Notes under the pieces: generated by a model | Seen by the model: the letters and a program-made list of their open reading frames with translations, nothing else | Told to the model about the DNA's origin: nothing | Databases searched by the model: none | In this document: piece after piece, positions 63,979-64,000 of the stretch | Numbering within the stretch: position 1 is the first letter of the stretch | How the letters are laid out: each line of letters begins with the position of its first letter | Position numbers and translations under genes: made by a program | NCBI GenBank assembly: GCA_028622995.1 | Contig: JAJQJQ010000041.1 | Span: 496,001 to 560,000 of the forward strand | Direction: 5' to 3' | From: Panagrolaimus kolymaensis | Lineage: Eukaryota > Nematoda > Chromadorea > Rhabditida > Panagrolaimidae | DNA: 64,000 nt

Positions 63979-64000
63979 GCATGGCCCGAGGCTTCAAGGC
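63979..64000 (+). repeat. Partial monomer cut by the window edge
   Basis: Only 22 bases of the head are present, so A or B type cannot be assigned. The array clearly continues beyond the window. Confidence 0.95.

Larger units (their letters stand above)
1..64000 (+). repeat. Dimorphic 135/137-bp satellite DNA array, uninterrupted
   Basis: The whole window is a head-to-tail tandem array in one orientation. I marked each monomer from the GC-rich head gcatggcccgaggc and followed the starts from 1 to 63979. This gives 470 complete monomers plus 22 bases of the next: 266 of type A (137 bp) and 204 of type B (135 bp). Six copies carry one-base length changes. The sum is exact, so no foreign insertion is present. 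Base composition is about 28-29% G+C. No inverted copy, retroelement or gene interrupts it. Long homogeneous arrays like this are known from eukaryotic heterochromatin. Whether this one is centromeric, pericentromeric or subtelomeric cannot be read from the sequence. I do not recognise the family. Confidence 0.98.
48449..64000 (+). repeat. Domain IV: A-richer array with cctaac, ccataaaa, acgacag and actgcag variants
   Basis: The domain has 114 complete monomers, 72 A and 42 B (37% B), plus the 22-base stub. Characteristic variants are the tail cctaacaattcatt, heads with ccataaaa or ctataaaa, acgacag, acgccag, actgcag with caattaattt, gcaatatt, and heads cccaagtc. Four copies are one base short (48449, 50348, 61797 and 62479). 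Variant diversity is higher here than in domains II and III. Confidence 0.9.

Noticed and set aside
1..64000. CRISPR array (regular repeats)
   Set aside because: Repeats are contiguous 135-137-bp units with no unique spacers; the alternating A and B blocks are themselves repeated hundreds of times. No cas-like gene is present.
1..64000. Single uniform higher-order repeat spanning the window
   Set aside because: The local units differ (272, 405, 409, 544, 816, 820, 1906, 2039 and 2589 bp) and do not share one period, so only local higher-order repeats are supported.
1..64000. Telomeric repeat or mini-satellite within the array
   Set aside because: No run of TTAGG, TTAGGG, TTTAGGG or similar short unit occurs; short tracts are only A5 and T5-T8 parts of the monomer.

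Overview
The window is one uninterrupted tandem satellite DNA array. From base 1 to base 63978 I count 470 complete monomers, head to tail and all in the same orientation, followed by a 22-base partial monomer at the right edge. I see no protein-coding gene, RNA gene, transposon, CRISPR array or non-satellite insertion. A long, AT-rich (about 71% A+T), near-identical array of this kind is typical of eukaryotic constitutive heterochromatin (centromeric, pericentromeric or subtelomeric). I do not recognise the family and cannot name the species or the chromosomal site. Neither end of the array is in the window.

The array is dimorphic. Type A monomers are 137 bp (266 copies) and type B monomers are 135 bp (204 copies). 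A and B are almost identical except in one block of about 26-28 bp that begins at monomer position 37. In A the block begins tatatcttaattttgcca; in B it begins ccttttgatttttccaa. Each monomer has a GC-rich head of 25 bp (17 G/C) and an AT-rich body. The copy counts balance: 266 x 137 + 204 x 135, with six single-base indel monomers (net -4), gives exactly 63978.

Diagnostic substitutions divide the array into four domains. Domain I (1-959) has 7 A monomers, some carrying variants otherwise found at the right end. Domain II (960-32833) has 234 monomers, 39% B; most A copies read ctttaaat and a B subtype reads ggtccgag. Domain III (32834-48448) has 115 monomers, 61% B; it holds most gcatgcccc copies and most B copies reading atttcattt. 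Domain IV (48449-64000) has 114 complete monomers, 37% B, with variants such as cctaacaattcatt, ccataaaa, acgacag, actgcag and gcaatatt. The II/III boundary is sharp.

There is no single chromosome-wide higher-order repeat. There are many local ones, of 2 to 19 monomers: an 816-bp 6-mer near 1.1-2.7 kb, 820-bp 6-mers near 9-10.6 kb, a mosaic B-B-Bt-headed series at 20.8-31.5 kb, a 544-bp 4-mer, a 405-bp 3-mer, a 15-mer tandem duplication (44100-48178), a 19-mer tandem duplication (50484-55661), and 409-bp trimers near 59-60.5 kb. All have boundaries at equivalent monomer positions and several contain hybrid monomers. This is the pattern expected of unequal crossover and gene conversion. The biological interest lies in the dimorphism and in this record of array evolution, not in coding content.
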